From Planktothrix agardhii NIES-204 (GTDB lineage Bacteria; Cyanobacteriota; Cyanobacteriia; Cyanobacteriales; Microcoleaceae): a stretch of DNA of 64,000 nucleotides. Positions 62,441 through 64,000 of this stretch are shown piece by piece. The DNA is taken from the NCBI GenBank assembly GCA_003609755.1, contig AP017991.1, positions 2,993,501 through 3,057,500 of the forward strand, given 5' to 3'. Below the pieces are notes generated by a model, which was given only the letters and a program-made list of their open reading frames with translations, did not search any database and was not told where the DNA came from. A program made the position numbers and the translations under genes. The first letter of the stretch is position 1; the number at the start of each line of letters is the position of its first letter.

Positions 62441-63439
62441 ATGCCAACTGTCAATACTACATACAAAGAGCAAGTGGCTTCCAGAAGCACTCGACCTGCA
62501 ACTACCGACGCAGTTCGTACCTATTTGCATGAAATTGGGCGCGTTCCCTTACTGACCCGAGAACAGGAGATTACCTACGGTAAGCAGGTACAGACCATGA
62601 TGCAACAGTTGGAAGCGAAAAATACTCTCGCAGAACAACTGGGTCGGGAACCGAGTCAGCAAGAGTGGTCTGATGCGGTAGAAATGAGTCAAGATGAACT
62701 TCAAACCATCTTGAAGCAAGGACGTCGGGCTAAGGGAAAAATGATCGAGGCCAACCTGCGTTTAGTGGTCTCCATTGCTAAGAAATATCAAAAACGCAAC
62801 ATGGAATTTTTGGATTTAATCCAAGAAGGAACCCTGGGTTTAGAACGGGGTGTGGAAAAATTTGATCCCATGCGGGGATATAAATTCTCGACCTATGCTT
62901 ACTGGTGGATTCGTCAAGCTATTACCCGCGCCATTGCCCAAACTTCTCGCACCATTCGTCTGCCGATCCATATTACCGAAAAACTGAACAAAATTAAAAA
63001 AGTTCAACGGGAGTTAGTACAGAAATTAGGCCGCAACGCCACTCCGGGGGAGATTGCTCAGGCGTTAGAGTTAGACCCGGCTCAAATTCGGGATTATCTG
63101 TTGGCGTCTCGTCATCCGGTTTCTTTGGATTTGCGGGTGGGGGATAATCAAGATACGGAATTGCAAGATCTCCTCGAAGATCATAATACCTCCGCCGATG
63201 CTTTTGTCACCCAAGAGTTACTGCGTCAGGACTTGAAAAATTTACTGGCGGACTTAACAGCCCAACAACGGGAAGTTATTACCCTGCGCTACGGGTTGGA
63301 AGATGGTAAGGAGATGTCCCTGTCTAAAGTGGGGGTGCAAATGAGCATCAGTCGTGAACGGGTTCGTCAACTGGAAAGCCAAGCGTTGAGCCACCTGCGC
63401 CGTCGTAAAGCTCAAGTTCGAGAATATTTAGCTAGTTAG
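62441..63439 (+). CDS. Group 2 RNA polymerase sigma-70 factor
   Basis: 332 residues. Region 1.2 is DAVRTYLHEIGRVPLLTREQ. Region 2 has EANLRLVVSIAKKYQKRNME, the core-binding DLIQEGTLGLERGVEKFD and the -10 helix YKFSTYAYWWIRQAITRAIA. Region 3 follows, and region 4 carries the HTH SLSKVGVQMSISRERVRQLE. It lacks the long N-terminal region 1.1 and the non-conserved region of the principal sigma, so it is one of the SigB/C/D/E alternatives used under stress or in darkness. An own terminator follows. Confidence 0.93.
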   Translation: MPTVNTTYKEQVASRSTRPATTDAVRTYLHEIGRVPLLTREQEITYGKQVQTMMQQLEAKNTLAEQLGREPSQQEWSDAVEMSQDELQTILKQGRRAKGKMIEANLRLVVSIAKKYQKRNMEFLDLIQEGTLGLERGVEKFDPMRGYKFSTYAYWWIRQAITRAIAQTSRTIRLPIHITEKLNKIKKVQRELVQKLGRNATPGEIAQALELDPAQIRDYLLASRHPVSLDLRVGDNQDTELQDLLEDHNTSADAFVTQELLRQDLKNLLADLTAQQREVITLRYGLEDGKEMSLSKVGVQMSISRERVRQLESQALSHLRRRKAQVREYLAS

Positions 63440-63461
63440 TCATTAGTTAAAAAAACACCTC

Positions 63462-63493
63462 TAGGGGTTGGGTTTCCCAATCCCTATTTTTTT
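63462..63493 (+). terminator. Intrinsic terminator of the sigma factor gene
   Basis: TAGGGGTTGGG pairs with CCCAATCCCTA across a TTT loop, followed by T7, 23 bp after the stop. Confidence 0.85.
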
Positions 63494-63494
63494 G

Positions 63495-63531
63495 ATAGGT
63501 AATAGGTAATAGGTAATAGGTAATAGGTAAT
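63495..63531. repeat. AATAGGT microsatellite
   Basis: Five tandem copies of the 7-bp unit AATAGGT. Similar TAATAGGTAAT units occur near other genes of the window (for example 230-265). Confidence 0.85.
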
Positions 63532-63658
63532 GAGTTTGCACAGATTTAGAAGTGTCCTAACTGTAATGCGTAGCACTATAGCACTAATTCAAACAGTTAA
63601 GATATTAACAAGACCGTTAAACCCATTACCCATTACCCATTCCCCATTACCTAATATC

Positions 63659-63892
63659 CTACCAAGTCGGATCACTATAAATATTAATAGTCATTTCAGT
63701 TTTTCCGGGGGGAACAGCAGAAATACAAGCACAGATAAAATTATCTTCGTCTATTTCCACTTCACAAGCATGACAAGACCCCATTAAACACCCGGTAGGA
63801 ATCACCACACCTGCCCGTTTTGCGACGTCTAATAAGGGTTCTCCTGGTTCGGCTTCAATAGTAACTTCGTCGGGTAAAAAATGTATTTTCAT
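63659..63892 (-). CDS. [2Fe-2S] ferredoxin-type protein
   Basis: 77 residues, plant-type fold. The cluster is held by Cys in GCLMGSCHACEVEIDEDNFI followed by CACISAVPPG, the C-x5-C-x2-C...C spacing. Shorter than photosynthetic ferredoxins (about 97), so probably a specialised electron carrier for a neighbouring enzyme. The next gene upstream on the same strand may be a cobalamin-pathway gene. Confidence 0.85.
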   Translation of the reverse strand: MKIHFLPDEVTIEAEPGEPLLDVAKRAGVVIPTGCLMGSCHACEVEIDEDNFICACISAVPPGKTEMTINIYSDPTW

Positions 63893-63928
63893 AATTAGTT
63901 TTAACCGCTAAAAATCAGATTTTTAAAC

Positions 63929-64000
63929 TTAACCCAGAATAGATTTAAGATCCAAATGAGCTTCTACCGTATCTGCTAATACATCTAATAATATTTCTCG
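63929..64000 (-). CDS. C-terminal end of a gene, possibly cobyric acid synthase (partial)
   Basis: The last 23 codons before the TAA read REILLDVLADTVEAHLDLKS ILG. The LADxVExHLDL pattern fits the C-terminus of CobQ-type cobyric acid synthase, but so short a piece cannot prove it. The gene continues beyond the right edge. Confidence 0.4.
   Translation of the reverse strand, partial: REILLDVLADTVEAHLDLKSILG

Overview
The window looks like chromosomal DNA of a filamentous cyanobacterium of the Planktothrix/Oscillatoriales kind. The evidence is abundant HIP1 octamers (GCGATCGC), an allophycocyanin alpha-B gene (apcD), a cyAbrB regulator, a fused ribBA, a group 2 sigma factor, FHA/GAF/cyclase and kinase-WD40 signalling proteins, low GC, and many dispersed palindromes. 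The genus is inferred. No ribosomal RNA or phylogenetic marker was compared.

Layout. 1-8.8 kb: recF start, an FHA-GAF-adenylate cyclase, a cell-surface glycan block (WecA/TagO-like transferase, sulfotransferase, glycosyltransferase), a TPR protein broken at an A10 tract, tRNA-Pro and lipA. 8.8-13.1 kb: a kinase with seven near-identical WD40 repeats, an array of 86-bp palindromic repeats, two toxin-antitoxin (TA) pairs, an interrupted small gene and tRNA-Asp. 13.2-20 kb: glutaminase, pentapeptide-repeat protein, CutA, an HNH nuclease pair and PutA. 20-26 kb is an accessory island: XRE regulator, barstar/barnase pair, PD-(D/E)XK exonuclease, an ATPase fused to a UPF0175 antitoxin domain, CRISPR-type repeats separated by whole genes, an ATPase C-terminal relic and HicBA. 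26-39 kb is mostly housekeeping: hydrolase, HtrA protease, Hsp20, ClC channel, serS, lipid kinase, ruvB, apcD, a TnpB relic and rlmD. 39-41.6 kb is a decayed, partly duplicated TA cluster. 41.7-45.4 kb holds a 935-residue TPR/FGE-sulfatase protein whose C-terminus looks like a diversity-generating-retroelement target. 45.6-49.6 kb: lpxD, cyAbrB, a CPBP protease and a radical SAM protein.

49.7-53.2 kb is the most unusual locus. It is a tight minus-strand operon with a DUF6884-like domain, HerA, NurA and a DpdA-like transglycosylase (TGT), suggesting a DNA-modification or defence system. It appears to be decaying: HerA has lost its ATPase core, and the TGT has an in-frame stop just after its likely original start. 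Upstream are VapBC and tmRNA with a consensus promoter. 54.7-57.6 kb holds transposon, MITE and TA debris. 57.9-64 kb is again housekeeping: ribBA, a HerA-like ATPase, a sigma factor, a ferredoxin and the end of a probable cobyric acid synthase.

Two themes recur. Stress and defence modules are dense, at about a dozen TA or TA-like loci in several states of decay. Small palindromic repeats have also entered genes, supplying stop codons, C-termini or internal peptides.
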